From: Pempheris klunzingeri
Taxonomy: Eukaryota; Chordata; Actinopteri; Acropomatiformes; Pempheridae
DNA: 64,000 nt
NCBI RefSeq assembly: GCF_042242105.1
Contig: NC_092018.1
Location: 23,030,667 to 23,094,666, forward strand
Direction: 5' to 3'
The stretch's first letter is position 1. Every line of letters begins with the position of its first letter. Both the position numbers and the translations under genes were made by a program. The notes under the pieces were generated by a model, which was given only the letters and a program-made list of their open reading frames with translations, had not been told where the DNA came from and did not search any database. Positions 22,487 to 33,572 of the stretch are shown here, piece after piece.

Positions 22487-23215
22487 TCAGGGCTGTTCAC
22501 TGTATAGAACCGTGTACTGACCCTGCCTCTGCACGACACAACTGATGCTCTCAAACACATTAAGCAGGCAAGAAATTCCACAAATGAACTCTTGACAAGG
22601 CACACGTGTAAACTGAAAACCATTCCAGGTGACGACCTCATGGAGCTGACGGAGAGAATGAAATAAAAGGTGACTACTGCTAGTAGTGTGAATTACTCTA
22701 TAAGAATATATAGAATATACTGGTAGTAAATTTGAAAGGACCTGGAATCCCTTTTTATCACATGTTAATGACACAGCATGTCATACTCCTGTGGACTGAG
22801 CACTGTGTAGTTTTTGATTCTTTTTCTTCTTTTCTTTACTTCTTTTTTTCTCCCATTTTATGTTATTTTTTTATCTTATATATTTACTTTTCACTTGTGG
22901 TGATTATTCATTTTGTTCTCCTGATCAACTTCTGATTTTTGGAGGGGATATGTGCCAGGGTGGGGGGGGGGTAGGGGGTGTTTGTTGTTTGTTGATTGTT
23001 CTGAATTATAATAGCTATACGTTATTGAATGTATGACTGTAATTGCTAATTTTATATGTAAAATTCAATAAACAGAATTGACAAAAAAAAAAAAGAATAT
23101 ATAGAATATAAAACACGTTCTGGTTTGTTTAACCTTTTTTGTTTACTACATAATCCCATATGTGTTCCTTCATAGTTCTGATGCCGTCAATATTAGTCTA
23201 CAGTCTGCGTGTGTG
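22487..23215 (+). mobile_element. Tc1/mariner 3' relic
   Basis: The segment around 'AACCATTCCAGGTGACGACC', continuing after an internal insertion as 'AAAACACGTTCTGGTTTG' and 'ACATAATCCCATATGTGTTC', matches my recollection of the 3' transposase end and UTR of a widespread vertebrate Tc1/mariner family. The frame is decayed. A LINE is inserted at 22720-23092. A second diverged relic of the same family is at 49800-49965. Confidence 0.55.
22720..23092 (+). mobile_element. 5'-truncated LINE (L1-like) insertion with 18-bp target duplication
   Basis: A 370-bp insert ends in AATAAA, a short spacer and a run of about 13 A. It is flanked by a perfect direct repeat AAGAATATATAGAATATA at 22702-22719 and 23093-23110. 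Its G-rich 3' UTR resembles fish L1 tails. Target duplication plus poly(A) prove target-primed reverse transcription; the perfect repeat suggests recent insertion. It is nested in a Tc1/mariner relic. Confidence 0.8.
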
Positions 23216-24054
23216 TGTTCCTGTACACTATGCCAGCCGTGGCATCCCATGTAAGCTGGTCCTACCTGCATCTCACACCCTGCTATTATATGCTGGATTG
23301 TTTCAGGAGCATCTTTGCACAGCCTGCATCCTGCCCTCTTCACCACCAAATCTGAGATTTATTCTCTAGTAGGAAACTATGGGACACAATTGGGTTTTAA
23401 TCTATATATGTCCTTTACCACTTGATAGTATAAGAAAACCATTTATTCAGACTAAAACTGACCTCGCGTCAGTGTCATCGGCTGCCCTGTTGCCCTGCTG
23501 ACCTCCATACAGCAGCTAACAGTGAGCTGGTTTAGCAGGGATGACTCTAAACTACGATAGAAAAGCAGATGGAGACAGATGGAGGAACAGGAGACATAGC
23601 CTTAATCTAAATGAATTTCAGTTTGAAGTGCAACATAAAGCACATTTAAAGAGAGATCATTTGAAACCGTACCACTTTGACTCAACTCATTACCTTCCGT
23701 TTTTCTCGTGGACTGAGAGGAAACCACAGTTTGTTATAAGGCCTCAGCTTCCTGTGTGCTGTGAAAGTGCTTTAGCAGAAATCAATATAGTGAAGATAGA
23801 CTGAGGAATGAGCCGTCTATTCTTATTATAACCAGTGCCATTATAACATGTGGTGTTAGACAATAGAATATGAGGGGAGGTAGCAGGAAAACTGGGCATT
23901 ATGAAGAAAAAAAGCAGACATTTGAAAAAGAGTAATTCATTTGAACATTTCTATTAATTAATGAAAATCACTCCTGAAAATTGTAATAATGAAAGAGCCT
24001 TTTGTTATTGTTGCGTAATCGATATATTTAACATAATTTATTCAGGCCATGTGT

Positions 24055-24159
24055 TGATGTGTGTGTGTGTGTGTGTGGGGGGGGGTGCACAAGCATCCAG
24101 TATTTGTCCTCCTGATCATTCATGTCTTATTGACACTCATCTTCTGAGTGACCTCAGCG

Positions 24160-24194
<35 letters not shown>

Positions 24195-24240
24195 GGTGCG
24201 TGCGTGTGAGGGTGCGTGCGTGTGAGGGTGCGTGTTGGAG
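24055..24240. repeat. TG/GA microsatellite cluster upstream of entpd2
   Basis: (TG)n at about 24058-24077 and 24161-24183, then (GA)n and a GCGTGCGTGTGAGG minisatellite-like run. It lies within 330 bp of the entpd2 start codon, so it overlaps the probable promoter or 5' UTR. Confidence 0.8.
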
Positions 24241-24384
24241 TGAGGGGAAGTCCGTGCAAATGATGAATCAAAAGCTCAGACCAAACCCACTAGAGGATGC
24301 ACGCCCTTTATTTCTGTGGCTTTTCTTACCGACGATGAAGTGCTGGTGCGCTTTTACGCGGAGTGCGCAGAGGAGGCACCCAGC

Positions 24385-27300
24385 ATGGCTCCGAGCTGCA
24401 CCGGGACCACCACTGCTGTTCTGCTGCTGACACTGGCAGCAATCGGGATTGTGCTGCTGGTCCTTCCGGCTGAAGAAACTGAGAGGCCTCGGGAAAACAT
24501 GGTAATGAAAAGAATTAGTGTGTATGTCATACTTGGTGCATCCAAAAGGTTTTTTGGACGAATGCCCGTTAGTTCTTATTGTTAGTTGGATAGTCCTCTT
24601 GCTGAAAATAAAGGTGTTGTTTCAAAATAATTTAATTTTACTGATATTTCTCAATAGTAATATTTCCATGTGTGCCTGCTGGGTCATTTTGAGTCTGTTC
24701 TCCTGTCTGACTTTTTCACAGTGACAGTCTTTTTTTTTCCTCGTCCTAATTGTATACTTCTTATACTTCATCATCAGCAGTTGCAATAGAATTGCTCATT
24801 ACATAAATATTTACATCACAAAGACATCTCTTACTTGCACCTCAGTGCTTTGCCTCATGTATCATTTGCAGTTGAACACATTAGAAGTTCCGAGGTTGGC
24901 ACAGTTGACCCAATTTAATACTGTGCTTTATTTTAACCAGCTGTGCATTTCCAAAAAGCTGTTGCGTAAAGATTCTACTTAAATGGTCACAGTCTGAGAC
25001 TCATATGTCCTGATCGGAACTTGCTCAGCCATCAGTTTGTGTGTCAGCTAAATGCTCAAAAGCAAAATGACAGCTCATCAGCCAACATGCAGGAGGTGCC
25101 AACCTCAAAGGTCAACAGATGTTTGCAGAAGGAAGAGATGCAGCGCACGCAAGAGAACACAACATAGAGAGAATGAGACAAAAAGAAAAAAAAAAGAAGG
25201 GGTCTGTGTGTTTTATTTCACATTCTGTCTGAGAACGTATTCATGCGCTCTTCCTTTTTGTTAATGTCACAGACACTTCAGAGGGAACATGAATTCATCT
25301 CATTCTGCCATGAGCTGCCTTTGCCTTTTGCCTTATGAATAGCACTTGAATAAAACGTGATGCTTTGAAGCGGTCATTGCAAAAGAGCACACAAAGGGAG
25401 ATAAAGTCAGCTTGGCTGAATGGGACACCACAATGCATAATCAGTCAGTAAACCTGCAGGGCTCCTTTTTAGTCTTGTGACAAGAAATGTGTTGGCAAAA
25501 TTGGTACTAACGAAAAGGTGTTTCACAGCAGGTCTAATGCTTTTGCCAGATCCTGTCAATACCACAGTTACAGTAAGTGCAGACTAAAGAGAGCAACCAC
25601 AGAGTGGTTACAACTGCTAATGCAAATATCTCAGTAAATAAAATGAGCACAGAAGATAACATTTCAGAGCAGTTTTGAACTGGTGTGGTCAGTGAACCTG
25701 TGTTATGAGAGGTGCACTGAGTCATTTTAGGTGATGCATCAGCACCACAATATATTGGGGCAGTGTGATACTTCATATTTAGAGCAGCATTATTAATAGC
25801 AAAACGTAGCTGCTGTTTGTTCTGACATTTCATTTGATTTTGCCTGTTTCAGTATGGAATAGTTCTGGACGCGGGCTCATCCCACACCTCCATGTACGTC
25901 TACAAATGGCCGGCTGACAAGCAAAATGGCACTGGTATTGTTACCCAGCACAGCGAGTGTCATGCAATAGGTGAGACGGGACCCTGTGGGTGAGACAGGG
26001 CTGGCATCACCGCTTTTAAGTAAGGTTTGCCTGGTGGAGGTTTTAAAGGCTAACACTGACAGCAAGATGTGGGTAGTCAAGTCACCTGAACCCACCAAGG
26101 AACTACAAGTATTCAATACAGTAAACTTTATTTACTGTATTTATTTAATCAAATTACAAAAAAGAAATACATTTTTTATTTGACCTCTTGTGGTATCTAC
26201 CCATGCAGAAAATTTGAGTTAAAATTTCTTTGGTTTTGAGGTTTCCATCTCTGAAACGTATCCTTCATCACAGTATGGTACAGGTCATTTCACCGGGTAC
26301 CTTCCATTGCAAATCTCCAAGATATATTTTTCAAAACCTGGTCAGGTAAACTAAAAGTACACCTATAGTGAAGTTATCTGCATGGCTAGAGTACCACAAG
26401 ACTTAAGTGGCAAAAGGGGAGGTTTTTTTTTCATTTGCCTGAACCGACCCTTTAACCCCAGAACACCCTGGTGGTAAAGACACCCCCACAATGACATCTT
26501 ATAGAAACTTATCCAATGACTTTATTAGAAGTTCACAGAAGCAAGGTCAACACGTTATGTCTTGTGTAAGACGTTAGTTCCTAATTGGTCCACTTCCTCA
26601 CCAGACAGTTTGTGCCATCCTGCCAAATGTTCCTCTTCTTGCCTTGGTTTGTTTTCAGAGTTTCCATAGAAACAACCACTAGAGCCTTTATCTCAGAGGG
26701 GCATCATTTAAAAGAGGAAGTAAGGCATCAGTTTGGAGAAGGTCAGCCTAAGTTCTTTGTAAGTGGAACTAGTTTCTCTTTCTGTCAAGGTGGAGGGATA
26801 TCCAGCTATGCAGGTGTACGTGGTGGTGCGGCAGGAAGTCTGGAGGCCTGTCTGGAACAAGCTAAAAAGGATATCCCCAAATTCAGACACCATCAAACTC
26901 CACTTTATCTGGGAGCGACGGCGGGCATGAGGCTCTTGAAGTCAGTTGAAATTCCCATTAAGATCAAGACTAAGATTAAGATTAAGACATTACACCAGCG
27001 TTACTACCACTCCTTATCAGTTATGCATGAATACATTAAATGGATCTTAAAGGATTTAACATTGTTTCATTCCCAATTGAACTCTTCCCACCTTTTAATA
27101 GCCTAGTCAATGCCACTGAGTCTCGGCTGATACTGAGGGAGGTGGAAAACAAACTGCGGTCTTACCCTTTCAAATTCAAAGAGGCAACCATCCTGAGTGG
27201 ACAGGAGGAGGGGGTGTACGGCTGGGTCACAGTCAACTACTTACTGGAAAACTTCGTCAAGGTGAGTTCTGACTCTCTCTGTTTTAAAACGTTGTCCTTT

Positions 27301-30300
27301 CTGCACAACACGTAGACAGTCACAGAGGAAAGAATGCTCCCTGAAGTGCTCAGACATCGTCACAACGAACCCGCTGTGGACTGGAATTGAAATCTGACTT
27401 TGGTAATACCTAGTGGTAGTGTCAACACAGACTGAAAGATGCAGTGATTATATGCTAGACTAAAAAGCGCCCCACATGTATCACAACAGAGGAAGTAGCC
27501 ACTGTACAGTTACCAGGACGTGCAGATCCAAGGAGCAAAAGGGAGAATGTTTCTGCTTTTCAGGACTGTCAGCTCAGCAGTGGTAAATAGGACAGTGCTG
27601 TATGATGCACGTCAACTCTGTGATGCACGTCAGGATGTCGTCGTCATCATATGAGGCGGGTGTGAGTTACCCTGAGGAAAGATGAACGTGTTTATAGCTG
27701 CTTCTAACTTAGCCAAACTTGCAGTATATGCAAGTAGTCAAGTGTCCACTTGTATGACATATTTCTGGTAATTAGCAGTGCCCATGAAGACCGCAAGCAT
27801 GCAAATACTTGTGCTCAGTCAATCTTACGTCTTCTGCAGTTATAAGGAGAAGAACATTTTCTCAAAATGATTGATAGAGGGATATGATACTCAATGTTCG
27901 TTAGATACAGTTGCGATCAGAATGAATCAACCCCCACTGCAAATTAGATGTATTGGCAAAATTTACAAACTTTTCAGCTGTGTTCAATGAACAAGTCGAA
28001 CAAGAACAATTGAAATAGACTTAGACTTTTCTTTATTGATTCCCCACAGGGGGAAATTCAACATGTTACAGCAGCAACAAGTAATAGAAAAAAAGAAAGA
28101 ATATAGAAAACAACAGTAGAAAATAAGCAATAGTAAATCAATATATGTTGTAATGATAAATAAATATTTACACTATGGACATAAATGTACAAGTATGGAC
28201 AGGAATATGAAATGAATGGAATGATATGAATGAAACACAGTGCCAATTAGCAACTATGTAGTAACTATGGACTGTTCCTCAGTGTATTAACATCAGCCAG
28301 TGATGCTGCTGTTGAAGAGTCTGATGGCAGAAATAGCTCAAAACAACTGTTATTACAGGTGGTTTCTCCACATCCAACACAAAATATTACTTTTAATGAG
28401 AACTGCAGTCTCAAAATTATTCAACCCCCTGAATAGAATCCCTCATAAGAGCACTCAATTGTAAATCAGGTGTTTAATTAATTCATTAACTCATTAATTA
28501 ATCAAGGGCCTCATTATTATTATCTAAATAAGCCACAGAGGTTTTGGGATTCTTTTTCTGTAGAGCAGTGAAACAAACCTGGAATTTCTTTGGTCTGTGG
28601 ATCAGAGGTGTGTCTGGAGGAGGAAGGATGAGGCATCTGCTGAAAAGAACCCCCTGCCTACAGTGAAGCATGGCGGTGGCTCTGTGATGCTCTGGGGCTG
28701 CTTTACTTCTTCTGGTACTAAAAACCGTCAGGATTTGGAGGGGAAGATGGATTCAAGCAAGTATCAGGAAATCCTAGGAGATCAGGCCGTCTGTGAGGAA
28801 GCTGAAGCTTGGCCGTCATTGGACCAACAGGACAGTGATCCCAAACACACCTCACAGTCCACCAAGGATTGGCCTCAGGAAAAGTCCTGGAAGATAGTAG
28901 AGTGGCCGTCACAGTCTCCTGACTTGAATTCCACGGAAAATCTCTGGTGGGATTTTAAGAAGGTGGTTGCAGCACACAAACCCAAGAACATTAGAGAGCT
29001 GGAGGGTATTGACCATGAGGAATAGACTCAGGTTCCTCAGGAAAGCTGTCAGAAGCTGGTGTCTGGCTGTGCATCACATTTGCAGCAGGTCATAAGGACT
29101 GCTCTAAAAGACTAAAGATGCTTGTCAAGAAGGGGGTGAATCATTTTGAGACCGCAGCAGTCACTGATAGTGACAGATTGTTTGTGACAGTTTAATTTGG
29201 AGAAACCACCTGTGATATTAGTTGTGTTGAGCTATTTCAAATGTTCTTGTTTGAGTTGTTCAATGAACACTGCTGAAAGTTTGTACATTTTGCATGCAAA
29301 GTGATTCCTGAAATGAACTGATTGTTAGTATTAAGTTAGTGGAGGTTGCCTACACACTTGCCTAGCTACCTATGAGCATGTGAACACCCACTGAGGTGTT
29401 CAGGACCAAAAGTGTGGGTATTAGGACAGACAAATTGTTTCTGGCTGGTTGTTTTTCTCCGATAAACTCTGTGTCTCTCATGTCTTGAATTGTCCTTCCT
29501 TGTCCATCAGTATAGTTTTGCCGGACGTTGGCTGAATCCAGACAGGGAGACCATTGGAGCTTTGGATTTAGGCGGGGCTTCCACTCAGATTACTTTTGAG
29601 ACTTCAGAGGAGGTGGAGGACAAGGACAATGTGATGGAGCTTGAGCTTTACAGACAAACCTACCGACTCTACACCCAGAGCTTCCTGTGCTATGGCCAAG
29701 ATCAGTTCCTGAGGAAACTGCTGGCTCATTTTATCACGGTACAGTTCAAAAAATGAGTATGGACAACAGTCACATATGGATGTTGTTAAGAAACATTAAC
29801 ATTTTCATGATTTCTTTCTTCTTGACCAACTGAGAGGATAAGGATGATCCTGGGGTGTAAACTACGGTTAAATTATTGCCAGTTTATTTGGAATTATATG
29901 TAGTAAAGGTATCTGTCATGTGATGCAACTGCTTTTCATATTCACCAAAAGAATGTTTCGCTTTTATCTGTTTTACCTCTTTAAGACTCAACATGTGAAG
30001 CCCCAAGTGTCCCATCCCTGCTATCCCCAACGGTTTAACACATCTGTGAAGTTGGCTGACGTCTTTGACTCTCCGTGCACTAAGAAGTACAGACCGGTGC
30101 AGTTTAATCCCCAGATGTCTGTGTCAGTAGTGGGCACAGGAGACTATCAGACCTGCCTGGACAACATAAAAAAGATGTTCTCCTTCCACAGCTGCTCTTA
30201 CTCCAAGTGCTCATTTGATGGCATCTTCCAGCCCAGTGTGAGAGGAAACTTCATGGTGAGGCAGCCTTTCAGAAAGAGACAGCAACATGCAGCTACATAT

Positions 30301-32537
30301 CAGTACAGCTGAAGGGGCCAAAGTTCCAAAAGAGAGCAGAACAGTTTTTACTCAGAGAGCAAAGATATTTTACATTCACGCTGGTTCCATTCTTTGCCTT
30401 TTTGAATATCTCCATTTTACATCAGCGTAAACATTTTTGCTGGTTGAATATTGTTAGAAGTGCAATACTTGCCTATTCTCCACATCATACTGTCTACCTA
30501 AATTAAAACACTTGGCATACATAATAACACACTACTTCCTGGAAAATAGCTTTTCATGTGTTTTTAGCTGTTTATGCGTGAAGGTTGCACATCCAATTTC
30601 TTCAAGGGATTTGGCTCTCGTTCCTTGTGAGCTTGAATGCATTTATTGTAGGTCACTTTGAACATGGGGTGACTGGAATGTAAGAATGGAACAGAATGCA
30701 GAAATCTAAAGGAACTTACAAATGTGTCCTTCATAGGTGAAAGTATTTTGTATGTCACACAGTGTTTGCTGTTAGACTGAATTTCAGCCTAAACAGTAAG
30801 GTGGTGCTCAGCTTTCAGTTATTGCCAGGGATTAAGTAAAAGTAGCAATAACTCAAACTAGAAACACTGTGTTACAAGCAAAGGTCCTGTATTCCAAATC
30901 TTACTGAAATAAAAATCCAAAAGTATTAGCATGAAAATATACTTGCAGCTGATAAAGTTGGGTATAACTCTATATACTGCTGGGCAGCTTGACCTCTAAT
31001 AATACGTCATCGTATACTATTTGATTAGTTATAATTTGTATTAATCCAAATATGCAAAGTAATTAGTAGCTAAAGCTATCAAATAAATACAGTGGAGTAG
31101 AAAGTACAACATTCCCCTCTGTACTGCAGTGGAGTAGAAGTACAACGTAGATACTTGTGCTCAGTCAATCTTACGTCTACTGCAGTTATAAGGAGAAGAA
31201 CATTTTCTCAAAATGATTGATAGAGGGATGGGTTGATGGGACTGCAAATTAGATGTATTGGCAAAATTTACAAACTTTTCAGCTGTGTTCAATGAACAAG
31301 TCGAACAAGAACAATTGAAATAGACTTAGACTTTTCTTTATTGATGGGCTTTATTGATGGAATTCAACATGTTACAGCAGCAACAAGTAATAGAAAAAAA
31401 GAACGAATATAGAAAACAACAGTAGAAAATAAGCAATAGTAAATCAATATATGTTGTAATGATAAATAAATATTTACACTATGGACATAAATGTACAAGT
31501 ATGGACAGGAATATGAAATGAATGGAATGATATGAATGAAACACAGTGCCAATTAGCAACTATGTAGTAACTATGGACTGTTCCTCAGTGTATTAACATC
31601 AGCCAGTGATGAGCCAGATACTCAACTAAAGTACAAGCACCTCAGAATTATATTTAGTAAGTTAAGTGCTGCTTAACTTTTTGTCTGAAAACTAGCTCGG
31701 GAAGAGTGTGGGACTGACTGAGCGCCCCCTTCTTGTCCACAGGCATTCTCTGCCTTCTTCTTCACTCACAGCTACATCAACCGCCTCACCAACATCTCTA
31801 TCACGTCCCCCAGTCGACTGAAGGAGGCAATCCGACTCGTCTGCAACATGACCATGTCTGAGGTACTCTCGGCTGTCTGAGCCGAACCCCTCATCAAATA
31901 AAGATTCTAAGACATGGTCATGTCTTAAAGCAAAAAGCCATGTGTGATTGAAGGATGTCTACAGCGATGGCAGACAATATCAACAGGATTGAGATTTGAA
32001 CAACTAGATCAAAAATCTTAACCCATTATATTTCCACACACAGATGACGAAAAAGACAAAGCAGTCAGAGAAATACATGAAAAATGTCTGCGCCGTCTCC
32101 AATTTCGTCCAAGTCCTCTTGACGCAGGGCTACGGCTTCGATGAGCACTCCCTCCCTTCCATCTCTTTTCAGAAAAAGGTCAGGAATAAAGCAAATACTC
32201 TGAACATTTTTGTTCATATCATCTACTGGGATTTCAGTCTGTGTTCAGCCACTGTCTGAAATTCCTAAAATCAGGGAGCTAAACCATGGTGTGCTGTGGT
32301 TTCAGTGGTTCCCTTCTTGTGTTTTTGCAGGCAGGGGGAGCATCTGTGGGCTGGGCTTTGGGGTGCATGCTGAGTCTGAGCGGTATAGTACCAGCAGAGA
32401 AACCTGGAATAATGAAGGCTCTGCCCTCAGGACCCTGGACTGCCATTCTCTTCCTCTTCATCGCCCTGCTCCTCTTTGCAATGGGAAGCCTAGTGGTGCT
32501 CAACAGTAAGTGCGAAAGTGAAGAAGGCATGGTTTAA
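24385..32537 (+). CDS. entpd2: Ectonucleoside triphosphate diphosphohydrolase 2
   Basis: Nine coding exons, 501 aa: 24385-24501, 25853-25970, 26790-26940, 27102-27261, 29511-29738, 29986-30255, 31743-31862, 32044-32178, 32331-32537; all junctions are in phase. The product is a cell-surface NTPDase that hydrolyses extracellular ATP (ENTPD2 prefers triphosphates). An N-terminal membrane segment (about 12-28) and a C-terminal one (about 469-490) flank the ectodomain. Apyrase regions are intact: DAGSSHTS (45-52), GATAGMRLL (120-128), GQEEGVYGW (162-170), DLGGASTQ (201-208) and GWALG (440-444). 'GGGISSYA', 'GCLEQA', 'ITFETSE' and 'ISFQKK' favour ENTPD2 over ENTPD1/3/8. Its introns carry Tc1, hAT-like and LINE-tail insertions and a local duplication, none touching exons. 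Which fish paralogue it is cannot be told. Confidence 0.93.
27809..28305 (+). repeat. Donor copy of an intra-gene duplication
   Basis: This 497-bp block spans unique intron sequence, the left end of the Tc1 element and most of the retroposon tail. It recurs, nearly identical apart from two altered stretches, at 31155-31611 in intron 6 of the same gene. Confidence 0.85.
27908..29325 (+). mobile_element. Tc1-like transposon in entpd2 intron 4
   Basis: It begins after a TA with CAGTTGCGATCAG and has long inverted ends: the segment around 'TACAAACTTTTCAGCTGTG' near the left returns inverted around 29240-29280. The transposase region at 28597-29025 retains '[11 protein letters not shown]', 'DSDPKHTS' and '[15 protein letters not shown]', the DD34E signatures, but the N-terminal DNA-binding part is not recognisable, so the element is non-functional. 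A 311-bp retroposon tail interrupts the left end. The right boundary is approximate. Confidence 0.8.
28019..28329 (-). mobile_element. Non-LTR retroposon 3' tail inserted in the Tc1 element
   Basis: A 311-bp insert is bracketed by the 7-bp duplication GAAATAG (28012-28018 and 28330-28336), exactly where the Tc1 inverted end is interrupted. On the minus strand it ends 'TTTCCCCCTGTGGGGA' then 'ATCAATAAAG', a tail seen on fish LINE and SINE copies (Rex1/CR1-like; family not certain). A similar tail is at 45640-45738. Confidence 0.7.
30833..31675 (+). mobile_element. hAT-like non-autonomous element in entpd2 intron 6
   Basis: The text 'AAGTAGCAATAACTCAAAC', 'GTCCTGTATTCCAAATCTTA', 'TATATACTGCTGGGCAG', 'GCAAAGTAATTAGTAGCTAA' and 'CAGTGGAGTAGAAGTACAA' follows the consensus of a very common teleost hAT MITE as I remember it. 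After an interruption at 31155-31615 it resumes 'ACTCAACTAAAGTACAAGCA'. The outer ends are worn. Confidence 0.65.
31155..31615 (+). repeat. Second copy of the entpd2 intronic duplication, inserted in the hAT-like element
   Basis: The block repeats 27809-28305 about 3.35 kb downstream with very high identity. It is bracketed by AGATAC (31149-31154 and 31616-31621), which looks like a target duplication, and it splits the hAT-like element. The very end of the Tc1 TIR present in the donor is replaced by a short GGGTTGATGG-type sequence. Confidence 0.8.
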
Positions 32538-33572
32538 GAGCAACATGTCCCCGTCCAGTTCATCTTCCTTACAGAGTATACACACGTCCGTCCAAAACTT
32601 TCAGTGTCTGTAGCAGCAGTAAAATATGTCCTGCACACTTTTCTTTGTATATTCGCAAACTTTCTGCACATTTGTGCAGACTCATGTCAGTGTGTTTAAA
32701 ATTAAACCACAGAATAAACTATGTTTCAGATACATTATGTATTCTGACATTCATTTGCAATGACCACATCGTGGCAATACTTTCTCTGTTTTCTGCTAGT
32801 TGGGACAGAAACAGCCCATATGGGCTTCAGAAGAGGCCCAAGGCACCATTAGCTGACCATTTACCAACAAATCATGAATGAATGAATGAATGAATGAATA
32901 AGTACATAAATAAATGTTCCAACGATCTAATGAGTAATCAGCTTCGGTCAGTCTAATGAGCTGAATAAATCTGTCACATCTAAGTCTTATACGACCTGTT
33001 ACGGTGGCTTAATCTTTCTGGGCTTCCATTTTATAATGTCTCTGCAGTATTCACTGGGGCTACAGGTTTTACAGATTATGTTGGCAAACTGTGTCAATAC
33101 TTTTGTTCTTCAGTGGCAAAGTGACTTATTTATTTATTCACCAGTAAAAGCAATGATTACATGTGCTTATAGTCATCTGAAGCCACAAAAACAGCGTCCG
33201 TGGAGTCCTGTTTGTGATCATTATCATTTAGAAACACGTTTCTAATTCACATTCATGAGTGACACGTTCAAAGGTTTGGATTTAGCCATTACAGCAGGCC
33301 AGCAGCTGTCAAACTCACCACCGAAGAACAAGACGCGTTTCATGAGCCCTCTGCTTCCGGCGGAGCGTGAATGGATCACGGAACCTTTTCTTCTCTGGTG
33401 TTTCCGACGGGCTGTTTATGAAGTTGCACACAGGACGTCTGCTTTGACGAAAAAGAGCGTAGTGTGTTACTGTGTTTGGTTGCAAGCGATTGTCTTTCCG
33501 GCTGCATGCTCACATGTTATAATACTTTACTCTCCCCTAAATCTTCAAGTTGATGATTAGACAGAGAGGGAA
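32538..33572. other. entpd2 3' UTR and nelfb upstream region
   Basis: A possible entpd2 polyadenylation signal AATAAA is at 32713-32718. A (GAAT)n run lies at 32875-32900. The nelfb promoter should lie in the last few hundred bases. No further coding exon is supported. Confidence 0.55.

Larger units (their letters stand above)
15413..24384. other. Intergenic region upstream of entpd2
   Basis: About 9 kb without a supportable gene. It holds a MITE (18666-18962), a copy of the teleost interspersed repeat (20940-21225), a Tc1/mariner relic with a LINE inside it (22487-23215), short CA and C-rich tracts (for example 15830-15862, 17040-17053, 18000-18030) and TG/GA microsatellites just upstream of entpd2. 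Open frames are short and lack recognisable motifs. Confidence 0.6.

Noticed and set aside
28597-29025. A functional gene in entpd2 intron 4
   Set aside because: It is the C-terminal half of a decayed Tc1 transposase lying between inverted transposon ends.
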